Positions 42,237-50,094 of a stretch of DNA of 50,094 nt are shown here, piece after piece. The notes under the pieces are model-generated. The model saw only the letters and a program-made list of their open reading frames with translations. It was not told where the DNA came from and ran no database searches. The stretch lies in contig NZ_JAAFZA010000059.1 of NCBI RefSeq assembly GCF_015356865.1, positions 1 to 50,094 of the forward strand, in the 5' to 3' direction. Both the position numbers and the translations under genes were made by a program. The stretch is from Catenulispora pinisilvae. GTDB taxonomy: Bacteria > Actinomycetota > Actinomycetes > Streptomycetales > Catenulisporaceae. Numbering within the stretch: the first letter of the stretch is position 1; every line of letters starts with the position of its first letter.

Positions 42237-45200
42237 TCACGATCCGGCCGCCGGCATCAGCTGCGCCTGGTTGAACTCGGCGACGTCCTTGTTGTCTCCG
42301 ATACCCCCACCCCACTGGAGGTAGCCGTTCCGGACGCCGCTGTCGACGTTGTTGAGCATCGTCGAGATGGAGAACACTGAGTTGGCCGTCGGCTGCAACG
42401 AGGTGAGGTCGCTCCACGGGATCGCGATCTCATAGAGGGTCGTGTGGGCCGTGTCGTCGCGGGTCACATGCACCTGAGCGTCGGTCACGAGCCCCGCACC
42501 CTGCGACGGGCTGATCCACCGGTACAGCTGGGAACCGGCCGGAGTCAGTGCGGCCCCGTATTCGTAGTGGCCTTCGAGCGAGTCATTGCTCGTGGAAGTC
42601 GACGATCCCGGGATCCCGGAGGTGGCCGACACCTGCAAGCTGTCGCCCTTCCAGATATCGCCGGCGGTGTTGGTCTGGGAGAACGCGGCCTCGGTCATAT
42701 CGGCGGTGACGTAAAGGTTCTTAGCGTCCCAGTCGAACCACATCTTGCCGGACAGATAGGAGTCCCCGCCGTAAGGCAGCGAGCCGTCAAGCGACCCCCA
42801 CGTCCCGTCCGCGCTGGTCGACAGGTTCACATACGGGCCGTCCTGCACATCGGCGACCGTCCACGAGCTACCCAGGCTCTTGTTGACCACCGGCACGAAC
42901 GTGACATGTCCGGTCAGGTTCTCCGAGGACAGCCCGCCGGAGATGACGCTGCTGACCGTCAGCGGGTAGATGGTGGCGAAGCTGATGCCGGTCACCGGCA
43001 CCGTCACCGTGGCCGAGGCCCCGGCCGCGATCGTGGCGCTGACCGGCGCGGTGCCGGACAGGCTGCCGAGCTGCCACTTCACCCCGGTCACCGAGGTAGG
43101 CGTGTCCGAAGGGTTGTTCAGCACGACCTGGAGCGATCCGGCGGCCGGGCTCGTTCCGGTGATGACCGGCGTGGCCTGTTCCGGGGTGGCGCCGGAGGTC
43201 ACCGTGACCGGGCCGACCGAGGTCTGGGTGTCGGGTCCGGCGGCACCGGTGAAGGAGGTCGTGGCGTCCAGCTCCGTCTGCGTACCGGGGCTGGCGCCGG
43301 CCGGGATCGCGACGCTCCAGCTGGCCGTCACCTTCTGGCCCGGGGCGACGCTGGGCACCGTCACCGGTGTGGTGGCGGTCGCGGTCCAGCCGGTCGGGGT
43401 GGTCAGGCCGAGGCGCAGCTCGCGGACGGCCTTGGAACTGGTGTTGGTGAACGTCTCGGTCGCGGTGGTGGTGGTCGCCGGCTTCACGATGGAAGGAGCC
43501 TGCAACGCGAACAGGTCCTGCACGACGATCGGGGCGGTGCCGGTCACGCCGTTCACCGTCACCTTGATCGTCGCCGCCCCTGGCGCGTGCATGGTCACGA
43601 TGCCGGAGGGGCTGATCGTGGCGACGCGCGGGTCGCTGGTGCTGTAGCGGACGTTCGCGTGGGCGAGGTCCACGAACGACTGGTCGTTGTTGACCGCCTC
43701 GACGATGTTGGCGGCCGGAGCGTGGTTCTGTTCCAGGGCCGAGTTGGTGTCCGGCGCAATCCACGGGTTGGCGGCCGTCAGGTCGAGCGTCTGGCCGGCG
43801 TTGAAGACCACCTGGTCCGGCTGGACGGCGACCGACTGCACCCGCGGCGTCATCGTGCCGCGCACGTCCACGGTGCCGGAACCGGCCGCGGTCGCCGAGT
43901 CCGGGCCGACGCGGAACTGGTACGCGCCGTCGGCGACGACCTGCTTCAGGCTGTTCTCGTCCCACTTGCTGAGGCTGGAGACCTGGACTGACAACGAGAT
44001 GTGCTGGCTCTGGCCGGGCTGGAGGTTCTTGGTCTTCTGGAAGCCGGCCAGCTGCTCGCGGTTCGTGTCGCCGGCCCCGGCGCCGGGAAGCGCGGCATAG
44101 AGCTGAGCGACGGTGGTCCCGGCGACGGAGCCGGTGTTGGTGACGTCGAAGCCGACGTGCACGGTCCCGTCCGCGCTGGCCTTCTCCGGACCGACCTGGA
44201 CATGGGAGTACGTGAAGTCGCTATAGGACAGGCCGTAGCCGAACGGGTAGGTCGGGGTCCCGGTGAAGTACTGATAGGTCCGCCCGAGTCCGCCGGTCTG
44301 CGACGGCGTCAGCCCGTAGTTGTCCATCGGTGCCAGCTGGTTGTCGCCCGCGTACCAGGTGAAGTCCAGGTGCCCGGCCGGGTTCTGCTGGCCGAAGAGC
44401 ACCTGGGCCAGCGCAGTGCCCTGATTCTCGCCGTTGTAGCCGCTGAAGACGATCGACGGGAAGTCCTTCTGCGCGGCCTGGATGTCATACGGGCCGTCGG
44501 CCTGCATCACCAGCGCGGTGCGCGGGTTGCCCAGGGCCGAGACCTGGCTGATCAGCGAGTCGTAGTTGCCCGGCAGGGCCAGGGTGCCGCGGTCGTTGGC
44601 CTCGTCGGCGACGCTCATGTCGGAACCGGCGAACACGATCACCAGGCTCGCGGTCTTGATCGCGGCCTGGGTCGCCGCCGAGCACGCGGCCGGGGTGGTG
44701 GCCTTCGTCGAGGTAGCGCAGTCGTCGAAGGTGACGGTGGCCGACGGGTTCGCGGCCTTCACCGCCGCCGTGATCCCCTGCACCGCGTTCGTCTGGTGCG
44801 TCGGCTCGCCGGAGTAGCCGCCGAGAGTCACCTTGTTCGCCAGGTCTCCGACGATGACGATATCGCCGGTCTTGGCCGGATCCACCGGCAGCAGCTTGGC
44901 CGACGTGCCGGACACACTGCCGTTCTGTAGCAGCACGATGTCGTTCGCGGCGACCTTCTCAGCGAGCGTCTGGTGCGCCGGGGACTCGATCTGGGCCTTG
45001 GTGATGTTCGTGTAGCCGACCCGGTTGGCCGGGTCGAACTCGCCGGTCTGCATGCGCACCGTGAACAGCCGGGTCAAGGTGGCGTCGACGACGCCGTCCG
45101 AGAGCAGCCCGACGTCGATGGCCGCGCTGATGTTCTGCGGGGTCATCTCGCCGCCGGAGCAGTTGAGCTGGGTGCCGGCCCGGATCGCGAAGGCCTGGCC

Positions 45201-46253
45201 GCCCGCGGCCGCCGAGATCTGCTTGCCGGTGGCGCTGTTCGTCCAGGACGTGCCGTTGCTGGTCCAGCCGGGCGGGGCCCAGCCGTGCGAGGCGGCGCCG
45301 TAGACGTCGCCGATCGCGCCGCAGTCGGAGGTGGTGTAGCCGGAGAAGCCGTAGGTGGCCTGCAACAGTTCGTCGACCGTGTAGGTGTCGGCCGGCGACG
45401 GCGTTCCGTTGACCGCGTTGTAGGAGGTCATGATCCCGGACACGTGCGCGTTCTGCACCAGGGACGCGAACTGCTTGGTGTAGTAGTCCCGGATGTTGGC
45501 GTCGGTGGTGTCGGAGCTGCCGGTGTGCCGGCTGTCCTCGACGTTGTTCAGGGCGTAGTGCTTGGCGGTCGCCGCGACCTTCAAATAAGGGGTCTGCTGC
45601 TGGCCGGTGATGGTCTCGCCCTGGTAGCCGTCGACGAACGCGCCGGCCATCGTGGAGGTGAGGTAGGGATCCTCGCCGAACGACTCGTTCGTGCGCCCCC
45701 ACAGCGGATCCCGGTCCATGTTGACGTTCGGCGCCCAGAACGTCAGCGCGCCGTAGTCGCTCGCGGCCGGGCCCAGGTTGTTCTGCCCGGTCCCGAACAG
45801 CGACTTGTCGTCGAAGCCGCGCACCTCGTCGGAGACCGCGGTGGTCTCCTGGTAGGTCAGCTCCGGATCCCACGACATCGTCGCGGCGAAGTTCACCGGG
45901 AAGCTGGTCGCGTGCACCCCGCCGGCGACGCCGCCCCGGTTCTCATCGGCGCCCAGCGTGTTGACGCCGTGCTGGCCCTCGCTCCAGTACGTGTACTTCT
46001 GCACCCCCAGCCGCGGGATCGCCGGCGCGCTGTTGGTCTGTAGCTGCGCGACCTTCTCTGGCAGCGTCATCCGCGAAACCAGATCCGCGGCGCGTTCGGC
46101 GAACGAGTAGTGCGTGTTCAGGTAGATCGGCTGCGCGGACTGGGCGGCCGGCGCGTCGGCCGGTGGGGTGGCCTGCGTACTCGCGTACGCGGCGGCCGGC
46201 ACCATGGCCAGGGCGAGTGCGGTGCACAGCAGCGTGCGGACTGGGCGCATCAT
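42237..46253 (-). CDS. Secreted GH3 glycosidase, beta-xylosidase-like, with CBM9-like tail
   Basis: A 1338-aa secreted enzyme. After a signal peptide (M-R-P-V-R-T-L-L-C-T-A-L-A-L-A-M), the GH3 barrel (about 50-400) has K-H near 231 and T-S-D-C-G-A-I, whose Asp310 should be the nucleophile, as in xylosidase-type members. The second GH3 domain follows (about 410-660), then a fibronectin-like domain (about 680-790), a Big-2-like segment, an Ig-like NPCBM-associated region, and a C-terminal CBM9/DOMON-like module (about 1150-1330; V-T-A-D-M-T-E-A-A-F). It releases sugars for the two enzymes downstream. ATG 46253 is preferred since ATG 46262 overlaps the proposed -10. Confidence 0.9.
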   Translation of the reverse strand: MMRPVRTLLCTALALAMVPAAAYASTQATPPADAPAAQSAQPIYLNTHYSFAERAADLVSRMTLPEKVAQLQTNSAPAIPRLGVQKYTYWSEGQHGVNTLGADENRGGVAGGVHATSFPVNFAATMSWDPELTYQETTAVSDEVRGFDDKSLFGTGQNNLGPAASDYGALTFWAPNVNMDRDPLWGRTNESFGEDPYLTSTMAGAFVDGYQGETITGQQQTPYLKVAATAKHYALNNVEDSRHTGSSDTTDANIRDYYTKQFASLVQNAHVSGIMTSYNAVNGTPSPADTYTVDELLQATYGFSGYTTSDCGAIGDVYGAASHGWAPPGWTSNGTSWTNSATGKQISAAAGGQAFAIRAGTQLNCSGGEMTPQNISAAIDVGLLSDGVVDATLTRLFTVRMQTGEFDPANRVGYTNITKAQIESPAHQTLAEKVAANDIVLLQNGSVSGTSAKLLPVDPAKTGDIVIVGDLANKVTLGGYSGEPTHQTNAVQGITAAVKAANPSATVTFDDCATSTKATTPAACSAATQAAIKTASLVIVFAGSDMSVADEANDRGTLALPGNYDSLISQVSALGNPRTALVMQADGPYDIQAAQKDFPSIVFSGYNGENQGTALAQVLFGQQNPAGHLDFTWYAGDNQLAPMDNYGLTPSQTGGLGRTYQYFTGTPTYPFGYGLSYSDFTYSHVQVGPEKASADGTVHVGFDVTNTGSVAGTTVAQLYAALPGAGAGDTNREQLAGFQKTKNLQPGQSQHISLSVQVSSLSKWDENSLKQVVADGAYQFRVGPDSATAAGSGTVDVRGTMTPRVQSVAVQPDQVVFNAGQTLDLTAANPWIAPDTNSALEQNHAPAANIVEAVNNDQSFVDLAHANVRYSTSDPRVATISPSGIVTMHAPGAATIKVTVNGVTGTAPIVVQDLFALQAPSIVKPATTTTATETFTNTSSKAVRELRLGLTTPTGWTATATTPVTVPSVAPGQKVTASWSVAIPAGASPGTQTELDATTSFTGAAGPDTQTSVGPVTVTSGATPEQATPVITGTSPAAGSLQVVLNNPSDTPTSVTGVKWQLGSLSGTAPVSATIAAGASATVTVPVTGISFATIYPLTVSSVISGGLSSENLTGHVTFVPVVNKSLGSSWTVADVQDGPYVNLSTSADGTWGSLDGSLPYGGDSYLSGKMWFDWDAKNLYVTADMTEAAFSQTNTAGDIWKGDSLQVSATSGIPGSSTSTSNDSLEGHYEYGAALTPAGSQLYRWISPSQGAGLVTDAQVHVTRDDTAHTTLYEIAIPWSDLTSLQPTANSVFSISTMLNNVDSGVRNGYLQWGGGIGDNKDVAEFNQAQLMPAAGS

Positions 46254-46261
46254 GGGATGCA

Positions 46262-46290
46262 TATAAAACCCACGCTGTTATCGGGGGCAA
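46262..46290 (-). promoter_or_regulatory. GH3 operon promoter
   Basis: On the minus strand a -35-like TTGCCC (46290-46285) and a -10-like TTTATA (46267-46262) are 17 bases apart. The transcript would begin near 46254, at the ATG 46253, a leaderless message. An inverted repeat AAGGTT-N7-AACCTT (46289-46307) abuts the -35 and may be an operator. Confidence 0.5.
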
Positions 46291-46423
46291 GGTTGTCCGT
46301 GAACCTTTCCCGTGCAGGCCGCTGATCTGCGAAGACGCCACCTCATACACGACTGGATAAAGCGTGGGACGGCACGGATTGGCAATTAAGTGGGTTACCG
46401 TCGCTCGCCGAGACGTCTGGCGG

Positions 46424-47053
46424 TCAGGAGCCGAGGTGGCGAGTATCGCCGAGGCTGAGGACCTGACGGTTGTGATAGAAGTCGTCCTCGCGCAACGTCG
46501 TGATACTGCCCGACCGCACGCGAAAACTCACCGACCCCAGCGCCGCGAACGGCATCTTGATCCACGCCGCGACGACGAAAGTCAGCGCGAAGCCGTGGGT
46601 CACGATGATCTGGTACTCGCAATCGCGCGCAAGGATCTCCGCCATCGCCGCGTAGACACGCTGCGCGCATTCCCCGCGCGTTTCGCCGCCGCGCATGCCC
46701 TCGTAGTGCCCCATCCGATCCCCGGTGGCCGGCGGCGGGACGAATCGCCGGTCCAGCCACTGCTGAGGCCGCCCCTCCGCTTCCCCATAGGACTTCTCCC
46801 GCAACCGCCGGTCCATGATGGTCGTGACGCCGAGCGCGTCGGATACCTTCTCCGCGGTCTGCTGGGCCCGGAGCAAGTCCGAGGAGATCACCTCGACGTC
46901 GGCACCCTCGGGGATCTCCGCCCGCAGCACCCGGCCGATAGCCGCGGCATCCCGTCGGCCGGCCGGCGTCAGCTGCGAGTCGTACCAGCCGCCGACGAGC
47001 TTATCGACATGGTGGGTCGCTTCGGTGTGGGTGACGGCGTAGATGGTGCGCAT
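46424..47053 (-). CDS. Histidine phosphatase (phosphoglycerate mutase-like), variant motif
   Basis: A 209-aa member of the histidine phosphatase clan: L-T-P-A-G-R-R-D-A near residue 28, S-S-D-L-L-R-A-Q-Q-T-A near 57, and V-T-H-G near 150 with the second catalytic His. The usual first motif R-H-G-E/Q is T-H-T-E here: the nucleophilic His is kept but the phosphate-binding Arg is Thr. It may be a phosphatase with altered substrate or a weakly active form. It is divergent from an alpha/beta hydrolase. Confidence 0.85.
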   Translation of the reverse strand: MRTIYAVTHTEATHHVDKLVGGWYDSQLTPAGRRDAAAIGRVLRAEIPEGADVEVISSDLLRAQQTAEKVSDALGVTTIMDRRLREKSYGEAEGRPQQWLDRRFVPPPATGDRMGHYEGMRGGETRGECAQRVYAAMAEILARDCEYQIIVTHGFALTFVVAAWIKMPFAALGSVSFRVRSGSITTLREDDFYHNRQVLSLGDTRHLGS

Positions 47054-47087
47054 TAGATCAGTCTTCCACCATGCTTTCCACCGCTAT

Positions 47088-47140
47088 CGCCACTGCCGCT
47101 GCCACCGCCACCGCCACCGGCACCGCCATCGGCAGCAGGC
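47088..47140 (+). repeat. GCCACC-type hexamer repeats in a divergent promoter region
   Basis: Units of CGCCAC, TGCCGC, TGCCACCGCCACCG lie between the phosphatase and hydrolase starts. They are expansion-prone and may affect promoter spacing. Confidence 0.65.
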
Positions 47141-47207
47141 GCGATTGTCAGTGGCGACGGCTATGGTCGGGATTGAAGGCATCAACCAATGGTTTGAGAG
47201 GTGTGCC

Positions 47208-47942
47208 ATGGCCACGTTCGTACTGGTCCCCGGTTTCTGGCTGGGCGCCTGGGAATGGGACATCGTCGCGGAGCGCCTGCGCGCGGCCGGCCACGAGGCG
47301 CATCCGCTGACCAGGCTGGGGATCGGCGAGCGGGCCGCGGAGGCGACGCCGGAGACCGGGCTGCGGGACGAGGTCGCGGACATCGTCGGCTACCTGCGCC
47401 AGCACCGGCTCAGCGACGTGGTGCTGGTCGGCCACAGCGGCGGCAACATGCCGGTCACCGGCGTGGCCGACGCGGCCCCGGAGCTGATCACCCGGCTGGT
47501 CTACGTGGACACCGGCCCGATGCCGTCCGGCCAGGGCGCCATCGAGTTCAACCCGCCCGCGGCCCAGGCGGCGCAACGGCAGCTGGTCGCCGACGAGGGC
47601 GCGGGCTGGCTCCTGCCGGTCCCGACCTTCGACGCGGCCGCCGATCCGGTGAACCTGGCTGGGATCAGCGAAGCGGACCTGGAGCGTATGCAGACGCTGG
47701 GGACCCCGCAACCGTTCCGGACCGTGACCGACCCCCTGGAGCGGCCCAACGACAAGCTGCCGGTCCCGGCATCAGGCATCTGCTGCACCTTTACCCCGGA
47801 GCAGATCACCGAGCTGGCCGGCGTCAACCCGATCTTCGGCCTGATGACCCAGCTGGAGATGCACCCCCTGCCCACCGGCCACTGGCCGATGCTGTCGCGG
47901 CCGGACGATCTGGCCGCGCTGCTGGGCGAGATCGGCAAGTAG
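47208..47942 (+). CDS. Alpha/beta-fold hydrolase
   Basis: A 244-aa hydrolase of the EstA/MenH-like type. It begins A-T-F-V-L-V-P-G-F-W-L-G-A-W, where P-G-F-W supplies the oxyanion hole. The nucleophile elbow G-H-S-G-G-N lies near residue 73, and the catalytic His is in T-G-H-W-P near 224. ATG 47208 is chosen with GAGAGG six bases upstream; a longer frame would read through the hexamer repeats. It is followed closely by the M55 peptidase gene, 33 bases away. Confidence 0.9.
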   Translation: MATFVLVPGFWLGAWEWDIVAERLRAAGHEAHPLTRLGIGERAAEATPETGLRDEVADIVGYLRQHRLSDVVLVGHSGGNMPVTGVADAAPELITRLVYVDTGPMPSGQGAIEFNPPAAQAAQRQLVADEGAGWLLPVPTFDAAADPVNLAGISEADLERMQTLGTPQPFRTVTDPLERPNDKLPVPASGICCTFTPEQITELAGVNPIFGLMTQLEMHPLPTGHWPMLSRPDDLAALLGEIGK

Positions 47943-47975
47943 CGCTCGGAACCGGACGCCGGGCAAGGAGCCGCA

Positions 47976-48818
47976 GTGAAGATCTTCATCTCCTCGGACA
48001 TGGAGGGCACAGCCGGGGTCGTGAACTGGGACCAGTGCCGGCCGGGCCAACAGGACTACGAGCACTACCGCGAGCTGCTGCAAGAAGAGGTGAACGCGTC
48101 GATCGACGGCGCGAACCTGTCCGGCGGCCCACACGAGTTCCTGGTCAACGACTCCCACGGCCGAATGGCAAACCTGCGGCCGGAGCGGCTGAGCGGCCGG
48201 GCCTCCTACCTGTCCGGCCACCACAAGCCGCTCTACATGATGCAGGGCCTCGACGAATCCTTCGACGCCTGTTTCTTCGTCTCCTACCACGGCTCGGCAT
48301 CAGCCGAACCGGCAACGCTGTCCCACACCTACAACCCAGCCGCGATCGCAGAGGTCCGGCTCAACGGCACGCTGGCCGGGGAGTCCGGGATCAACTCGCT
48401 GGTCGCCCACGGATATGGGGTGCCGGTGGTGTTGGTGACCGGCGACCAGACGACGGCGCGGGAGCTTGAGCCATTCTGGCCGCAGGCGCAAGCCGCAGTG
48501 GTGAAGCAGTCGGTCTCGCGGTTCGCGGCCAAGAGCCTGCACCCGGCAAGCGCCAGGGAATTGATCGCCGACCACGCGCGGCAGGCCATCGACTCCCTGA
48601 GCGAGGCGTACGACACGCCGACCGCCCGCATCGACACCCCGGCAACCCTCACGGTCCGCCTGCGCAACCCGGATCTGGCCGAGATGGCGACGTGGCTGGA
48701 ACGCGTTGAGCGCGACGATCGGGATCCGACCGTCGTCCGGATCGAAGACGACGACCCGATCCGCCTCTACCGCACCTTCATCACGCTGGTCATGCTCACT
48801 CGCGGCATCGCCGAATGA
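47976..48818 (+). CDS. M55-family D-aminopeptidase (DppA-like)
   Basis: A 280-aa zinc peptidase that removes N-terminal D-amino acids, best known from DppA in cell-wall peptide recycling. The metal ligands of the family are in S-S-D-M-E-G (D8, E10), N-D-S-H-G (near 60), V-S-Y-H-G (near 104) and G-E-S-G (near 133). The GTG start follows AAGGAG at six bases. It lies just after the alpha/beta hydrolase and may share its transcript. The stop codon is followed by a tandem array derived from the gene's own end. Confidence 0.93.
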   Translation: MKIFISSDMEGTAGVVNWDQCRPGQQDYEHYRELLQEEVNASIDGANLSGGPHEFLVNDSHGRMANLRPERLSGRASYLSGHHKPLYMMQGLDESFDACFFVSYHGSASAEPATLSHTYNPAAIAEVRLNGTLAGESGINSLVAHGYGVPVVLVTGDQTTARELEPFWPQAQAAVVKQSVSRFAAKSLHPASARELIADHARQAIDSLSEAYDTPTARIDTPATLTVRLRNPDLAEMATWLERVERDDRDPTVVRIEDDDPIRLYRTFITLVMLTRGIAE

Positions 48819-48825
48819 AGCAGAG

Positions 48826-48918
48826 GCGGCATCGCGAGTGAAGCGGCATCGCGAGTGAAGCGGCATCGCGAGTGAAGCGGCATCGCGAGTGAAGCGGCAT
48901 CGCGAGTGAAGCGGCATC
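48826..48918 (+). repeat. 17-base tandem repeat derived from the M55 gene end
   Basis: Five exact units of GCGGCATCGCGAGTGAA plus a partial one. The gene's last bases, GCGGCATCGCCGAATGAA (48802-48819), differ by a single-base deletion and a substitution, so the array is a copy of the final codons plus stop. Confidence 0.93.
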
Positions 48919-48948
48919 CAGCATGACCCGCTGCTTAGGCGGCGGCGC

Positions 48949-49203
48949 GGGGTTTCTTTTGGGGGGCTGGAGTTTGCGGGCCGGGTTGCGGTTGCGCTGT
49001 GGTTTTTAGAAGCTTTTTATGGCCTTCGGTCATAGTTGTGCCGGTTCGGGGTTCGGGTCGGCGGGCGGGTTTGTCAGCTGCCGGTTCGCGCGTTCACGAC
49101 CCCGCCGCGCCTCAGGCCTCTTCAACTCCAGCAAGTCGGAACAACAGCAGATCAACAGCAAGATCAAGAGCCAGATCAACTGCAAGATCAAGATCAAGAG
49201 CCA
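48949..49203 (+). repeat. Dispersed repeat, copy 2
   Basis: Matches the reverse complement of about 95-320 at about 85-90% by eye. The far end (49146-49203) consists of 12-base units of the AGATCAACAGCA / AGATCAAGAGCC type, more numerous than in copy 1, so copies differ in repeat number. Two small ORFs here are unlikely to be genes. Confidence 0.75.
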
Positions 49204-49262
49204 TGGTGAAGGGCCGGCGCCTCCGGCGGGGGCTCTCGGCTCCCTCGGGGAACTGGCGCTGC

Positions 49263-49504
49263 TCCATAGGGTGGTCCGGTCAGGGCCCTGCGCTGGCGGT
49301 TTGTGAGGTGGTGCGGTCCGTTCCCCACGGTCGCGTCGTCAGCCCCAAGGGGTACAGCGCCGGTGTCCGGGAGTAAAGTCCGCGCCGTTGCGGTCAGACC
49401 TGCAAGCTGCGGTTTTGATAGCGCGAACTTGACTCCCGGCCACCGGCACTGTAGGCAAAGCCCTGCCGACGCGACCGAGGGGAACGAACCGAAAACCGAC
49501 CGGA
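49263..49504 (+). repeat. Left arm of the terminal nested inverted repeat
   Basis: This ~242-base segment is the inverse complement of 49853-50093 with about 95% identity. Within it, a ~69-base unit appears twice in opposite orientation: about 49317-49385 (inverted) and 49421-49489 (direct). No gene is convincing inside it. Confidence 0.85.
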
Positions 49505-49852
49505 AGAATAGCAATCGAAGGGCCCGTAGACGCAGCTTAGCGATGCGGCTGCCGGTGAGGGCGTGGCGGCGGGCCGGTGGTCAGTTGGTCGAGAACATGC
49601 CCGGGTGCAGTATGCGGTAGAGCGGACCGGCAGCGCTCGCAGCAGCCAGCCGCCGACTGCCGACATCCCCCGGCGCGCTTGCTATCCACCAGCATCGGCC
49701 TTGGCGGCCAGGCGAGCCCGCGCCCGCGCCCGCATCTGCACTCGCACTCGCCAGCCTAGAATGCGCACTCTCGGGACTGCCGCGCTGCCAGCACCTGGAC
49801 CGGCAGCCGAACTCGCCGAGTCGCCGGTACCGAACCACCGGTTTTGTACTTA
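49505..49852. other. Gene-free spacer between the nested inverted repeat arms
   Basis: 348 bases with no gene I can support. On the minus strand one short frame ends with L-Y-R-I-L-H-P-G-M-F-S-T-N, which looks like a protein C-terminus, but no family is recognised. It may be the relic of the element's cargo. Confidence 0.4.
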
Positions 49853-50093
49853 TCCGGTCGGTTTTCGGTTCGTTCCCCTCGGTCGCGTCGGCAGGGCTTC
49901 GCCTACAGTGCCGGTGGCCGGGAGTCAAGTTCGCGCTATACAAACCGCAGCTTGCAGGCCCGACGTGACGGCGCGGACTTTACTCCCGGACACCGGTGCT
50001 GTACCCCTTGGGGCTGACGACGCGACCGTGGGGAACGAACCGCACCACCTCACAAACCGCCGGCGCAGGGCCCTGACCGGACCACCCTATGGA
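49853..50093 (-). repeat. Right arm of the terminal nested inverted repeat
   Basis: Inverse complement of 49263-49504. The same ~69-base unit is found inverted at about 49868-49936 and direct at about 49970-50036. The arm touches the window end, so it may continue beyond it. Confidence 0.85.
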
Positions 50094-50094
50094 A

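Noticed and set aside
48826-48918. CRISPR array
   Set aside because: The 17-base units are directly adjacent with no spacers and derive from the upstream gene end.
49019-49376. Small overlapping ORFs of 95 and 125 codons as genes
   Set aside because: They lie in a repeated element; the other copy has changes at all codon positions and different ends, so no coding constraint is visible.
49581-49943. A 120-codon minus-strand frame across the nested repeat
   Set aside because: Most of it reads the inverted arm, which is structural repeat. Only its last residues look protein-like, too little to call a gene.

Overview
The window is high-GC DNA (about 70% GC by eye) with actinomycete traits: GTG and TTG starts, dense ATGA overlaps, many TetR, MarR, LysR, XRE and Lrp regulators, a Ser/Thr kinase and large secreted multi-domain glycosidases. 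It suggests a soil filamentous actinobacterium, perhaps near Catenulispora or Streptomyces. The genus is a guess. I see no rRNA, tRNA, CRISPR array, transposase or phage gene. The region looks chromosomal and accessory-rich.

Layout. 1-371 is gene-free and holds one copy of a dispersed repeat. 372-10000: SDR / XRE regulator, O-methyltransferase / TetR with an operator inside the promoter, a PH-like membrane protein, a GT-C-like membrane protein, a MarR-MFS pair and a receptor-like Ser/Thr kinase. 10110-11913: a flavin monooxygenase beside the remains of a divergent tetR/hydrolase pair joined by one internal deletion. 12064-14977: an SPFH / ribbon-helix-helix / ABC-2 transporter operon. 14955-22872: LysR/cupin, two tiny proteins, Lrp, VOC, an epimerase-GNAT pair, an F420-type reductase facing a MarR-PDZ fusion across a perfect 22-bp palindrome, and an amino acid dehydrogenase. 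22940-25208: a 3-oxoadipate CoA-transferase and hydroxyquinol-type dioxygenase operon. 25341-33596: a secreted GH87-like alpha-1,3-glucanase, then an ABC transporter operon ending in a YncE/phosphoesterase. 33734-36964: a redox operon (b-type cytochrome/molybdopterin protein, membrane protein, Rieske ferredoxin, FAD reductase). 37188-39833: a low-complexity membrane protein, a second-locus infA behind a small overlapping leader ORF, a CMD protein and a NADAR protein. 39890-46253: a sugar operon (GH3 with CBM9-like tail, Gfo/Idh/MocA dehydrogenase, TIM-barrel isomerase). 46424-48818: histidine phosphatase, alpha/beta hydrolase and M55 aminopeptidase. 48819-50094 is gene-free and built of repeats.

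Three genome-level signals stand out. (1) Short tandem repeats sit at the 3' ends of many genes; in at least six, the unit is a copy of the gene's own last codons plus its stop codon. Related in-frame repeats give several proteins low-complexity heads or tails. (2) The last 830 bases form a nested palindrome: two ~241-base arms in inverted orientation, each itself an imperfect inverted repeat of a ~69-base unit. (3) A ~220-250 base dispersed repeat lies in inverted orientation at the two ends of the window, with a shorter diverged copy near 22.9 kb.

All assignments come from reading motifs by eye. No database search was run.
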